Below are positions 1 to 8,126 of a stretch of DNA of 64,000 nucleotides, one piece after another. The stretch comes from Ancylomarina sp. 16SWW S1-10-2 (GTDB taxonomy: Bacteria > Bacteroidota > Bacteroidia > Bacteroidales > Marinifilaceae), in assembly GCF_009669305.1 (NCBI RefSeq), contig NZ_SADB01000001.1, positions 62,001 through 126,000 on the forward strand. The letters are read 5' to 3'. Below the pieces are notes generated by a model. That model searched no databases. It was not told the origin of the DNA and saw only the letters and a list, made by a program, of their open reading frames with translations. Each line of letters starts with the position of its first letter. Position 1 is the stretch's first letter. Both the position numbers and the translations under genes were made by a program.

Positions 1-1
1 G

Positions 2-160
2 GCTAAAACAGGCAGTATGACAGGTGTTCGCTCCTACTCTGGTATTCTCACAAAAAACAATGGCAACCAAATAGTTGTAAGTGTTATCATAAATAATTAT
101 ACTTGTTCTAGCAGAGACTTAAGTCAAAAATTTACAAATTTGCTCTTAGACCTATTGTAA
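2..160 (+). CDS. dacB: D-alanyl-D-alanine carboxypeptidase (PBP4, S13 family), C-terminal fragment
   Basis: Only the last 52 codons are in the window; the gene begins before position 1. The readable part opens with AKTGSMTGVRSYSG, which carries the KTG box of penicillin-binding proteins in the context usual for the PBP4/DacB family, where it forms one wall of the serine active site. These periplasmic enzymes trim or cleave D-Ala-D-Ala and cross-links in peptidoglycan. The SxxK and SxN motifs would lie upstream and cannot be checked. The stop (TAA) is 18 bp before the next gene on the same strand, so the two may be co-transcribed. The family call rests on this one motif and the short tail after it. 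Confidence 0.72.
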   Translation, partial: AKTGSMTGVRSYSGILTKNNGNQIVVSVIINNYTCSSRDLSQKFTNLLLDLL

Positions 161-178
161 CTAGTTAAACCAGCTATT

Positions 179-778
179 ATGAAAGAAGTACAAGACGAAA
201 GTAAAATCGAGAAACTATTAAAGATGCCATCTCATGGCTACACGAGTAATTTTCATAAAAGAGAAATGTGGAAAGAAATTGCAAAATCTTTTAATGGTGA
301 ATTTAAGATAAAATTTGATTCTAGTAAGACCTATGAGATGCATTACATTACAATTCCTCACAAAAAGTGGGAAATCAGTATTACTGTATCTGACACGAGA
401 CCATTAAAGTTTCAAGTGTTTTTTTCTTCGAGAATGGAATTCGATATTGAATTGAGTTTGAGCGATTTTATTGATAAAATTCTAATTAAACTTGACAAAA
501 AAGAAATAAAATTAAGCTCTCAAGAATTTAACAAGCACTATTTAATTAGAAGTAGTAAATCCGATTTGGCAAAACAACTAATGACTGCCAAAATTCAAAA
601 AGCGATTTTAGAAAGTAATCTTTTTTCAATTTGCTATAAAACAAATACCGAATCACAAAAAGCTGAATTAATGAGTATGATTCAACGAAGTGCAGACGAT
701 AAAGACTTTATTATTGCCTTAATAAAATTACACCAAGATTTAATTGATAGATTGTCGGAATTGAAGATTATTATATAG
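179..778 (+). CDS. hypothetical protein, 199 aa, cytosolic
   Basis: I do not recognise this protein. It has 199 residues, is rich in Lys, Ile and Ser, and has no signal peptide or membrane segment. The first ~45 residues are charged, followed by a probable beta-rich segment (about 45-95, with alternating hydrophobic residues around YITIPHKKWEISITV) and a mostly helical C-terminal half. It starts with ATG 18 bp after the carboxypeptidase stop, which suggests an operon. No catalytic motif is visible. A structure prediction would be needed to place it; the existence of the gene itself is fairly secure from its length and clean spacing. Confidence 0.7.
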   Translation: MKEVQDESKIEKLLKMPSHGYTSNFHKREMWKEIAKSFNGEFKIKFDSSKTYEMHYITIPHKKWEISITVSDTRPLKFQVFFSSRMEFDIELSLSDFIDKILIKLDKKEIKLSSQEFNKHYLIRSSKSDLAKQLMTAKIQKAILESNLFSICYKTNTESQKAELMSMIQRSADDKDFIIALIKLHQDLIDRLSELKIII

Positions 779-1180
779 GCTATCCAAAGCCAAATTAATA
801 AGCTAAAACAACTCTACTTTACCTATTCCAATCCGAGAGCTTACGACTACAAATTTTAATCAGGTTTGTAGGCATACGCAAATCGTGATAAGCAGATGGA
901 GAAGTAAAATCCCGTTGGGGGAAACATGACAACCTAGGGACGAAGAGCCATCCCCTTGGGGAAAATCATAACAACCAAAGTGCGAAGAACTATCCCCCTG
1001 GGGAGAATCGTAACAACCAGAGGGAGAAGATCTATCCCCTTGGGAGAATCGTGACAAACTAGGAACGGAGAGCTATTCCCTTGAGGAGAATCGTGACAAA
1101 CTAGGAACGGAGAGCTATTCCCTTGGGGAGAATCGTGACAGGCTGATGTTACTTAAGCTCAACTCTTAGAAGTAAGCTAC
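779..1180. other. gene-free stretch holding the 42-bp array
   Basis: Between the 199-residue gene and the porin terminator I see only the tandem repeat (881-1142) and short A/T-rich flanks. A 65-codon frame on the minus strand (860-1057) is simply the translation of the repeat and has no independent support. No tRNA, promoter box or insertion sequence was recognised. Confidence 0.6.
881..1142. repeat. 42-bp tandem repeat array, about 6.5 copies
   Basis: Six degenerate copies and a partial seventh of a ~42-bp unit begin near 881, 921, 962, 1003, 1044, 1086 and 1128. The copies at 1044 and 1086 are identical except for one base, whereas the first four have diverged. There are no spacers, so it is not a CRISPR array. 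Because 42 is a multiple of three, the unit stays open in one frame on each strand: the plus strand reads NRDKLGTESYSLGE per unit and the minus strand reads a 14-residue unit with CYD-PQGD. The plus frame is broken by one missing G at the end of copy 4 and has stops just upstream. Confidence 0.85.
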
Positions 1181-1215
1181 AAAAAAAGCTCCACCAATTC
1201 TCATCAGTGAAGCTT
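1181..1215 (-). terminator. intrinsic terminator of the porin gene
   Basis: On the minus strand a 9-bp stem AAGCTTCAC / GTGGAGCTT (one G-U pair) with a 12-nt loop is followed by seven U residues. It lies 27 bp beyond the porin stop codon. Confidence 0.75.
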
Positions 1216-1241
1216 CATTATATATTGTATCTCTCTATCAA

Positions 1242-2516
1242 CTAAAAAAAATAGTATAATCCTACTGAAAGACGCGTATTACCAACCCAATGGGAATTAA
1301 CCACTTCAGCTTTCTCATTCATACCATTCTCATCAGCATAGGCAGCAGCTGTATATTCAGCTTCAAGCTCAATTTTCAAATTCTTATATTGCTTGCAAAC
1401 ACGAGGAGCAATACGATACAACTCACCAATATTCTGACTACGACTATAAATCATACCAGGAACTACAATGTCATCTGCCCCATAGTTTTTTGAGTAAGCA
1501 GTTAATAAAGCGAATGTATAGTCATTCTTTTGATATGATAAATCGGCCCAAGTTCCCAACACTTTAATAGGCGTATAAGAAGCCTCATTAGTTAAAGGAT
1601 TTAAAGTCTTTGCAGCATATCCACCTAACATTAATACATCAGTCATATTAGATCCGTACGTTGCTTGAGCTTTGAAAGTAACAGGTTTAAAATTCAATTT
1701 AAAATAGCTCATTAAAGCCCAAGATGAAAGTGTTTCATCATTTTTCCAAGTTTTAAAATCACCATCTTTTTCAGTTCCTGTTGTACTAGAAAGAGATGGC
1801 TTAATATTTTTAAACTCAGCACTAACCCCAATTAAATGATTCCCAAAATAGTAATGAACTTGTCCTTGAACAATTGGTAAACCTGCATTTCTTAAATACT
1901 TATTACTTGTTCCATCGGGTCCTGTACTCGTATAATCACGTTCAGAAGCTAAGGCAGCCAAGAATTTCCAGTTATCCGTTTTATGAGTTAAACGAACTTG
2001 CGGATTACGAGCAAATGGTTTAAAGGGTAGCCCCGAATTGGCACCAACAGTTGTAGGGAAAACCTCAGCAACAAAAAGTGGTGACCAGGTTTGACCAACA
2101 AGCAAAGAAGTCTTTCCCCAATTCAAATTGACATAAGCATGACGTATGCGTAATCCATTTGCGTCAGAATCACTATTACCAACAAATTCAGCCTCTACCA
2201 ACCCTGTAGATTTAGCACCTAATATATCAGGTCCTGATAGCTTCGCATTAACACGAGTTAAAAGAACAGCCATATTATAAACACCACCTTTATTTAAATC
2301 TTTACCACTCGCATCCAGATTTTCGTCTTTAGGATACAGAAAAATTAAACCTTCGCGGGCACTTACAGTCTGACGAGAGTCGTAAGTAAATAAGGAATGT
2401 ACAAAACCACCAAATTTAACTTTAACGGGCTTTTTTTCTTCTTTTGCTTGCGCAGACAAAAGATTTGTGCTGCAAAAAAACAGAATAAATAAGAGTAAAT
2501 AGTTGTTGCGGTTCAT
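1242..2516 (-). CDS. outer-membrane porin (DcaP-like beta-barrel)
   Basis: A 424-residue protein with a signal peptide (about residues 1-24, ending LLSAQA) followed by a short Lys-rich linker and a beta-barrel with many alternating aromatic strands, ending in the aromatic residues YYFF expected for insertion by the BAM complex. The segment RIRHAYVNLNWGKTSLLVGQ (about 120-140) and the following Trp-Ser-Pro-Leu-Phe resemble the DcaP/alginate-export type of porins in Bacteroidota. The likely role is passive uptake of small solutes; the substrate cannot be read from sequence. It lies about 140 bp downstream of the thiamine operon on the same strand and has its own terminator. Read-through from the operon is possible, but a thiamine role is not implied. 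DcaP is my best family guess. Confidence 0.75.
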   Translation of the reverse strand: MNRNNYLLLFILFFCSTNLLSAQAKEEKKPVKVKFGGFVHSLFTYDSRQTVSAREGLIFLYPKDENLDASGKDLNKGGVYNMAVLLTRVNAKLSGPDILGAKSTGLVEAEFVGNSDSDANGLRIRHAYVNLNWGKTSLLVGQTWSPLFVAEVFPTTVGANSGLPFKPFARNPQVRLTHKTDNWKFLAALASERDYTSTGPDGTSNKYLRNAGLPIVQGQVHYYFGNHLIGVSAEFKNIKPSLSSTTGTEKDGDFKTWKNDETLSSWALMSYFKLNFKPVTFKAQATYGSNMTDVLMLGGYAAKTLNPLTNEASYTPIKVLGTWADLSYQKNDYTFALLTAYSKNYGADDIVVPGMIYSRSQNIGELYRIAPRVCKQYKNLKIELEAEYTAAAYADENGMNEKAEVVNSHWVGNTRLSVGLYYFF

Positions 2517-2656
2517 AGCAATAGCTTAAGGTTTAGATTTGCCGCAAAGATAGTTTTTTTAATGAGAGTTAAAATATGTTAACGAGAAATGACGTTTTGT
2601 GGATCACAGTATATCGAAAAACAAAGCAACTCAACACCACTTTATCCTTTATGAAC

Positions 2657-3277
2657 CTAATATTCCTGATAAATAATTAGAGAATCCCCCTCAAAATCGA
2701 TACGAAAACTATCGCCCATGGATTCATTTAATGTGCCTTGCCAAAGCATATCTAGCTTTTGATCGGTAAGCTCATATCTCAAATTAGCAGTGGTAATAGT
2801 AGTTTCAGATTGTGGAGAAAATATCGATACTTGCTGTCCTGTATACGAGTCCATATTACGAGAACGAATAAGCGGTGTAAATGTTCCATAGTCAGTCAAC
2901 ATTTTCACCTTCATTTTTTTTGTGTAAGATGGTAATAAGAAGATATTTCCAATCATATGATCGTCACGCTCACCAGTTGCTCCAACAATTGTTACATCGT
3001 TAAATTTATTGCTTAAACACCAATTTATCGATTTCGTTAAATCATTAGTATCCTGATTGGAAAAATGATGAATGATATCCTTATATTTTAGCTTAAGATT
3101 ATCGGAAAGTGAATCCAAATCGCCTACAATAGCTTGAGCCTGAATACCTGCAACTTCTAATTTATTAATTGCCCCATCGCAACAAACAATAAAGTCGGCT
3201 GACTTTAATATATTCAAAGGAATTTCGTTTGTGGGAAAGCTACCGTTAGCCAATATAACTGCTGATTTAGATCTCAT
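2657..3277 (-). CDS. thiamine pyrophosphokinase
   Basis: Transfers pyrophosphate from ATP to thiamine, giving TPP and AMP in the cytosol, the last step of thiamine salvage. The 206 residues contain the family landmarks: CCDGAINKL (about 32-40), GDLDSL (52-57), QDTNDLTKS (75-83) and GATGERDDH (99-107), the last being the GGRxDH-type metal/substrate motif. A longer frame begins at a TTG at 3307, but the ATG at 3277 gives the usual N-terminus (MRSKSAVILANGSF) and a normal family length, so I use it. It is the last gene of the riboswitch-controlled operon, 45 bp after pnuT. Receptor, permease and kinase together take up and trap the vitamin. The genus-specific symbol varies, so none is given. Confidence 0.92.
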   Translation of the reverse strand: MRSKSAVILANGSFPTNEIPLNILKSADFIVCCDGAINKLEVAGIQAQAIVGDLDSLSDNLKLKYKDIIHHFSNQDTNDLTKSINWCLSNKFNDVTIVGATGERDDHMIGNIFLLPSYTKKMKVKMLTDYGTFTPLIRSRNMDSYTGQQVSIFSPQSETTITTANLRYELTDQKLDMLWQGTLNESMGDSFRIDFEGDSLIIYQEY

Positions 3278-3322
3278 TTTTCTATATTCTAAGGTGATAA
3301 GCCACAAAAATAGCTAATTGCT

Positions 3323-3913
3323 TTAGATTGCCTCAGTCTTTATCATATCTTTTTTCCATTGGAAATAGCCATAAAGAGCTAAAACAGTAAACACCGCAAA
3401 TAAAACAGCAGTTGGGTAGAGTTCTTTATAAAGATATAGACACATAGAAACAGCATCAACCAACACCCAAACTAGCCATTGTTCAAGAATTTTTCGCGCC
3501 AGCATCCAGGTGGCAACAATACTTAACGCTGTGGTAAAAGAATCCCAGTAAGGTAAGGGTGAGTCGGTATAGTTTACCAAAACATAAGAAATGGCTATAT
3601 AAATAAAAGAACTAGCCAATAAAAGTTTGAAAAATAGTGGTACTCTTATTCGACTCACAATCAATTCGACCTTATCCTGACTAGTCGATTTAGACCAATA
3701 AATCCATCCATAAATACTAATAAAAACATAGTAAAATTGGAGTCCCATATCGGCATAAAACTTAGCCACAAAAAACACATAGATATACAGCAATGCAGAA
3801 AACAAACCAACAGGCCAAAGCCATTTGCTCTGCTTAATTTCAAAATATAGATAGATAAATCCCGAAAGCGTTCCTATTATCTCAATAATATGTGTATTAA
3901 TCCAATCTAACAT
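3323..3913 (-). CDS. pnuT: PnuC-family thiamine permease (PnuT)
   Basis: A 196-residue inner-membrane protein with about seven hydrophobic helices, of the PnuC family of vitamin/nucleoside facilitators. The N-terminal IIEIIGTLSGFIYLYFEIKQ and the Trp/Tyr-rich YGWIYWS segment match that family. PnuC transports nicotinamide riboside, but members lying between a TPP-regulated TonB receptor and thiamine pyrophosphokinase are the thiamine-specific PnuT group, and this genomic setting is the reason for the call. Uptake is driven by phosphorylation of the substrate by the adjacent kinase. A frame opening at a TTG (3934) would start inside a hairpin; the ATG at 3913 is preferred. The receptor gene ends 80 bp upstream, with a hairpin in between. 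Confidence 0.88.
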   Translation of the reverse strand: MLDWINTHIIEIIGTLSGFIYLYFEIKQSKWLWPVGLFSALLYIYVFFVAKFYADMGLQFYYVFISIYGWIYWSKSTSQDKVELIVSRIRVPLFFKLLLASSFIYIAISYVLVNYTDSPLPYWDSFTTALSIVATWMLARKILEQWLVWVLVDAVSMCLYLYKELYPTAVLFAVFTVLALYGYFQWKKDMIKTEAI

Positions 3914-3928
3914 TTTGTTTATATAAAA

Positions 3929-3960
3929 TACCAAGCTGAAAAAAAACTCCCAGCTTGGTA
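3929..3960 (-). terminator. hairpin between the thiamine receptor and pnuT (attenuator-like)
   Basis: A perfect 10-bp inverted repeat, TACCAAGCTG / CAGCTTGGTA, with a 12-nt A/T-rich loop. On the minus strand it is followed by UUUUAUAU, so it resembles a weak intrinsic terminator within the operon. It would lower expression of pnuT and the kinase relative to the receptor, or protect the processed receptor mRNA 3' end. The function is inferred; the stem is seen directly. Confidence 0.65.
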
Positions 3961-3993
3961 AACCTATGACTTAATAATTAATTTTGTATTCTA

Positions 3994-6429
3994 TTAAATT
4001 TTCAAACTGAGTCCAGCCATAAAATTTGTTCCCGCTTGCGGATATACATATTTCCATGTATTCTCAGTCCCTTGCTCATACCAGTTTCCACCGTAAGCAT
4101 TATTGTTATATTTCGTATTTAGCAAGTTATTAACTTGTAATTGGAAACCAATATTTTTAAGCCCTAATGCAGCAAATGAATAATCGAATCTAAAATTATG
4201 AATACAATAGTCATCAATTTTACGATCACTGCTCGATGTATTATCAAAATATTGATCACCTACATATTTACTAATTAAATTGAAACCCATTCCTTTTACA
4301 GGTGTCCAGCTAATAATACTACTTCCTGTTACTTCTGGTGAATAAGAAATATCTGTACTTCCAAGATCTTTAGCTTGCTTAGATTCATTCCAACTTTCGT
4401 CGTAATAAGTCGAATATTCAACAAAATCTTTAATTTTGTTACGACTCAAAGTCAAATTGGCATCCCATTTCAAATTTTTAGTTAACTGCACACCCCAAAT
4501 TAATTCAATACCTGCACGGTAACTTTTATCAACATTGGTCATAATATCATACCCCACAGATGACTTATCTCCTGTTGGAACAAGCTGATCTCTATAGTAC
4601 ATATAGTACATATTAAAACCAAAAGTAGACGATGAAGAAGTATGTGTATATCCTAACTCATAATCGAATAACTGTTCTTGTTTAGGCGTATTTAATGGAT
4701 CACCATTTGCTTCTTTATAGTTAGAACGAGTAGGCTCTCGATGAGCTAATCCGAAAGATGCATAAGTTGTATTCTTGTCATTAATCGTATAAAACAAACC
4801 AGCTTTAGGATTAACGAAATCAAATTTATGCTCTTGGTTTAATTCTAACAATTTGCCAGTAATATCATCCATGTTATCGTCTAATCCAGTCATTATATAT
4901 GTAATATGACGATACTGTACATCAGCATAAGCACTCAATTGAGAATTCAATTCAAAATTAACTTTGGCAAAGGTGTTATAATCTGTTTTCTCACCATTAT
5001 TAAAATACCACTCGTAATTATTAGCTATCCCTCCATGCTCAGCCCATAGTATTTTTCCAAAATGATCACCATCATAACGGTTCCATGCACCACCTATTGT
5101 TGCACTAATCCCATTTTTATTATAATTTAATGAATAAGTCGCACCGTAAAAATCATTCTTCATCCATTTTTGGCGCGTTAAATCGGTTACTGTATAATCA
5201 GAATTAGACAACTCGTAATTACTGTATAGATCATCATCCTTAAACTGCTCATAATAACCTTTTCCTTTTGTATAATGTAAAGCTGCATTCATATTTAATG
5301 CCGAATTCAGTTCTAAGGAATAAAACAACTGGTAGTGTGTTTGTTTATAATTATCTGTTTGATCCTTATAATAATGTGTATTTCCTTCCGCATCAGTATA
5401 CTCTCCTGCAGGATTATACTTACGATCAATTTCTGGAGTTGGATTACCCCACCAAGAAATACCAGTCTTCTGATCACCACTCATGATATTAAATTTCAAC
5501 AAACTTTTTTCAGTATAATAAGCTCCTGTCATAAAAAAGGACTCATGGTCAGAGAAAGCACGATCGACATAACCATCAGATTTTAATTTAGAGTATCGTC
5601 CATCAAAACTAAACTTACCATTTATTAAACCTGTACCAAGCTTAAAAGTATTTCGGAAAGTATTAAAAGAACCAGCTAAGGATTGAATTTCGGCATAGGC
5701 ATCCTTGTTAACCGTTTCGGTCTGAAAATTAATACTTGCACCAAAAGCAGCCGACCCATTGGTTGAAGTTCCAACTCCACGCTGAATTTGTATGTTATCA
5801 ACAGATGAGGAAAAGTCCGGCATATTAACCCAATATACGCCCTGCGATTCAGAATCATTAAGAGGTACACCATTCATGGTTACATTAATTCTTGTTGCAT
5901 CGGTACCACGAATACGCATAGCCGAATAACCGACTCCACTGCCCGATTCTGATGATTCTACTAAAGATGGTGTTAAACTTAACTGGTAAGGAATATCCTG
6001 ACCTGTATTCTGCTTTTTCAACATATCTTTAGTGATATTTGTCATTGCAACAGGTGTTTTATTACCTGCACGAGTAGCAGAAACAATCACCTCATCAGCA
6101 AGTATAACAGAATGTTCAAGTACGAAATTAATCGTTAGATCCGACTTTAAATCAACTTTCTTAACTTGAGTTTCAAAAGCCATAAAACTAGCAGCAAACT
6201 CGTAAAAACCTGGTTTAAGATTTTTAATTTTGTACTCACCATCTGCATTAGAGGAAACACCATAGGTACTTCCTTTAATCACAACTGCCGCTCCTGGCAA
6301 TGGGTTACCATCCTTATCAGTTACTTTACCATTAATAGTGATTTGTGAAAACCCTACATAACAGATAAACTGAAACAAGAGTAGCATAGCTACTTTTCTG
6401 AAAAATAAATTTAATTTGATTGTAGACAT
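3994..6429 (-). CDS. TonB-dependent outer-membrane receptor for thiamine
   Basis: An 811-residue receptor. Residues 1-28 are a signal peptide ending GFSQ. A CarboxypepD_reg-like domain follows (ITINGKVTDKDGNPLPGAAV), then the plug (VIVSATRAGNKTPVAMTNI; SAMRIRGTDATRINVTMNG) and a 22-strand-type barrel. The TPP riboswitch directly upstream and the pnuT and pyrophosphokinase genes downstream identify the cargo as thiamine or a close precursor; this arrangement is known from comparative genomics of Bacteroidota as the OMR1 receptor. The frame stays open to 6576, but those extra 49 codons (MYRFLTPDPDNAG...) are the riboswitch itself. The ATG at 6429 starts a normal signal peptide and is therefore chosen. 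Confidence 0.92.
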   Translation of the reverse strand: MSTIKLNLFFRKVAMLLLFQFICYVGFSQITINGKVTDKDGNPLPGAAVVIKGSTYGVSSNADGEYKIKNLKPGFYEFAASFMAFETQVKKVDLKSDLTINFVLEHSVILADEVIVSATRAGNKTPVAMTNITKDMLKKQNTGQDIPYQLSLTPSLVESSESGSGVGYSAMRIRGTDATRINVTMNGVPLNDSESQGVYWVNMPDFSSSVDNIQIQRGVGTSTNGSAAFGASINFQTETVNKDAYAEIQSLAGSFNTFRNTFKLGTGLINGKFSFDGRYSKLKSDGYVDRAFSDHESFFMTGAYYTEKSLLKFNIMSGDQKTGISWWGNPTPEIDRKYNPAGEYTDAEGNTHYYKDQTDNYKQTHYQLFYSLELNSALNMNAALHYTKGKGYYEQFKDDDLYSNYELSNSDYTVTDLTRQKWMKNDFYGATYSLNYNKNGISATIGGAWNRYDGDHFGKILWAEHGGIANNYEWYFNNGEKTDYNTFAKVNFELNSQLSAYADVQYRHITYIMTGLDDNMDDITGKLLELNQEHKFDFVNPKAGLFYTINDKNTTYASFGLAHREPTRSNYKEANGDPLNTPKQEQLFDYELGYTHTSSSSTFGFNMYYMYYRDQLVPTGDKSSVGYDIMTNVDKSYRAGIELIWGVQLTKNLKWDANLTLSRNKIKDFVEYSTYYDESWNESKQAKDLGSTDISYSPEVTGSSIISWTPVKGMGFNLISKYVGDQYFDNTSSSDRKIDDYCIHNFRFDYSFAALGLKNIGFQLQVNNLLNTKYNNNAYGGNWYEQGTENTWKYVYPQAGTNFMAGLSLKI

Positions 6430-6849
6430 TACAATAAAGTTTTTTTTAGGCTGAATAATCAGCATTAGATAAAAAAATATTGCAATGAGGTTCTTTAGAT
6501 GAGATATCAGGCGAATCGTAATTCCGCAATTCCCTACGCCGGCATTATCCGGATCAGGTGTTAGAAACCGATACAATTCTGTCTCTAAGGGTATAATCTC
6601 AGCCCGTTTATTTAAGGCACCCCACTGTTAATAGTCCACAAAGGTAATTTGATTTCCTTAAAATACAAGTCACAATACATTTCAATTTGAAACATATCAC
6701 AATCCAAATTTAAAAACAAACTATTCCACACATAGATTTAAAACCAGAAATTCACAAAGAGTAATTAATAATCTTTTAAAAACAGTTCTATTAACCACTG
6801 CACGATTCCATCATCTAGTTACAACATTATTTCTTCCATATTTATTTGC
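6430..6849. other. leader and upstream region of the thiamine operon
   Basis: This contains the riboswitch (6522-6628) and about 220 bp of A/T-rich sequence upstream of it (6629-6849), where the operon promoter must lie. I could not identify a convincing -7/-33 pair there. No gene is apparent. Confidence 0.5.
6522..6628 (-). promoter_or_regulatory. TPP (thiamine pyrophosphate) riboswitch
   Basis: On the minus strand the conserved thi-box elements appear in order: GGGGTGCC at 6623-6616, GGCTGAGATTATACCC (6605-6590) and ACCTGATCCGGATAATGCC with GGCGTAGGGAA (6559-6530). These form the two sensor arms of the TPP aptamer. It ends about 95 nt before the receptor ATG. In this position it should turn off expression of the receptor/pnuT/kinase operon when TPP is plentiful. 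I could not resolve the expression platform; no strong terminator is seen between the aptamer and the start codon, so control of translation is more likely. Confidence 0.96.
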
Positions 6850-6883
6850 AAAAAAAAAGAGCACCCATCACAAATGGCTGCTC
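6850..6883 (-). terminator. intrinsic terminator of the secreted thioredoxin gene
   Basis: On the minus strand the stem GAGCAGCCAT / ATGGGTGCTC (one mismatch) with a 5-nt loop is followed by eight or more U residues, 26 bp beyond the stop codon. Confidence 0.8.
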
Positions 6884-6908
6884 TCATATATAAATATTTA
6901 GTAAACTT

Positions 6909-7355
6909 TTATTTATTCTTAGGCTCTTCTGTAACGCCCATAACTTCCTTTATAGCTTTAGTAAAAACCGATTTTGGTAATGCTCCTTTTGCCAACTGAG
7001 GCTCTCCCTTAGCAGGAATAAACAAAAAAGAAGGAATACTTCTTATTTTAAAAGCTGCTGCCACATTTTTAGCATAATCCACATTAACCTTATAAACTTG
7101 AATGGCATCGCCATATTCTTTTTGCAATTCTTCAAGAATTGGGGCAACTCTTTTACAAGGACCACACCAATCGGCATAAAAGTCGACAATTACTGGCTTA
7201 TCCCCTTTAAACACCCAATTCTCTTCTTTTTCAAAATCATACACATTTTCTTTAAACCCCTCATCATCCAAAGGAATTACAATCGATTGAGAATAACTTG
7301 CTAAACCTATTAGCATAAAACTTAAAAGGAAAGTATACCTTACTAATTGTTTCAT
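6909..7355 (-). CDS. periplasmic thioredoxin-fold protein
   Basis: A 148-residue thioredoxin with an N-terminal signal peptide (MKQLVRYTFLLSFML, cleavage near YSQ) and the active site ADWCGPCK (Cys64, Cys67). The cis-proline loop is RSIPSFLF. It should act as a dithiol/disulfide exchanger in the periplasm. It is a close paralogue of the cytosolic thioredoxin encoded 200 bp upstream on the same strand, sharing the DFE-x-W-x-F-x-G-x-KP lead-in and the ALPK tail motif, so one probably arose from the other by duplication and gain of a signal peptide. The frame extends upstream to a TTG at 7382 and has another ATG at 7361; the ATG at 7355 begins the cleanest signal sequence. Confidence 0.88.
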   Translation of the reverse strand: MKQLVRYTFLLSFMLIGLASYSQSIVIPLDDEGFKENVYDFEKEENWVFKGDKPVIVDFYADWCGPCKRVAPILEELQKEYGDAIQVYKVNVDYAKNVAAAFKIRSIPSFLFIPAKGEPQLAKGALPKSVFTKAIKEVMGVTEEPKNK

Positions 7356-7578
7356 AATCATTGGATTTAATGTTCTGTTCAAATCTGCATTAATAAAATG
7401 CTAAACTATCTCATTCCCATTACAAAACCTCTTAATAACTTGTTAAAAAAGAGAAAATGAACACAATAAAATCTATTTTAGACAATCTAATAGCAGAAAA
7501 TATGTCTCTAACCACTAATAGATATTAGTTCGAGAAATTAATAATTCCCCGAACTTTATATACAGATAGCTTTAACGT

Positions 7579-7938
7579 TTATTCACTTACGCCCAATACA
7601 TCTTTAAAGGCTTGCTTAAAAGATTCTTTAGGTAAAGCACCTTGTGTCATTTGTGGTTGCCCCTCTTGTGGTACAAATAGTATTGAAGGAATACTCCGAA
7701 TTCCAAAAACGGAAGCAAGCTCTTGTTCTTTCTCTGTATCAATCTTGTAGATTTCCAATTTGTCACCATACTCCTTCTTCAGTTCTTCAAGTACAGGAGC
7801 AACAGCTTTACATGGTCCACACCAATCGGCATAAAAATCTATTACACAAGGCTTATTTCCTTCAAATTTCCAATCCTTATTATTTTCGAAATCAAACACC
7901 TTTTCTTTGAAAGATGCTAATGTTAAATGTTCTAGCAT
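7579..7938 (-). CDS. trxA: thioredoxin, cytosolic
   Basis: A 119-residue classical thioredoxin without a signal peptide. The active site is ADWCGPCK (Cys40, Cys43) and the cis-Pro loop is RSIPSILFVPQ. It reduces disulfides in cytosolic proteins using electrons from thioredoxin reductase, which is not in the window. The start ATG at 7938 gives the normal family length. The gene lies 200 bp upstream of its secreted paralogue; each has its own leader, so they are probably separate transcripts. Similar extended thioredoxins with the DFExxxDWKFEG lead-in are common in anaerobic Bacteroidota. Confidence 0.92.
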   Translation of the reverse strand: MLEHLTLASFKEKVFDFENNKDWKFEGNKPCVIDFYADWCGPCKAVAPVLEELKKEYGDKLEIYKIDTEKEQELASVFGIRSIPSILFVPQEGQPQMTQGALPKESFKQAFKDVLGVSE

Positions 7939-8126
7939 AATCTTTTAATTTAGTAATGTAAATATATGGATTATTGTATATCAATTAATATGCCATAAAT
8001 TTAAAACTGACATTATGCCATTAACCCAAAGGGTTTTGATTTTTAAAGTATAGGATTATATATCCGAACTGATTATCTCTTCTTATATTTTAGAATCATA
8101 CTAAATAATTGTATGTTTGTCGATTC

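Noticed and set aside
860-1057. 65-codon minus-strand frame with a Cys-Tyr-Asp repeat
   Set aside because: It is the translation of the tandem repeat; no start-region support or separate homology, so reported only as part of the repeat.
881-1142. CRISPR array
   Set aside because: The 42-bp units abut each other with no spacers and are degenerate; there are no cas genes.
5268-5586. Two frames antisense to the thiamine receptor
   Set aside because: They lie wholly inside a well-supported coding gene on the other strand.
6430-6576. N-terminal extension of the thiamine receptor
   Set aside because: The extra codons translate the TPP riboswitch; a clean signal peptide begins at the ATG at 6429.
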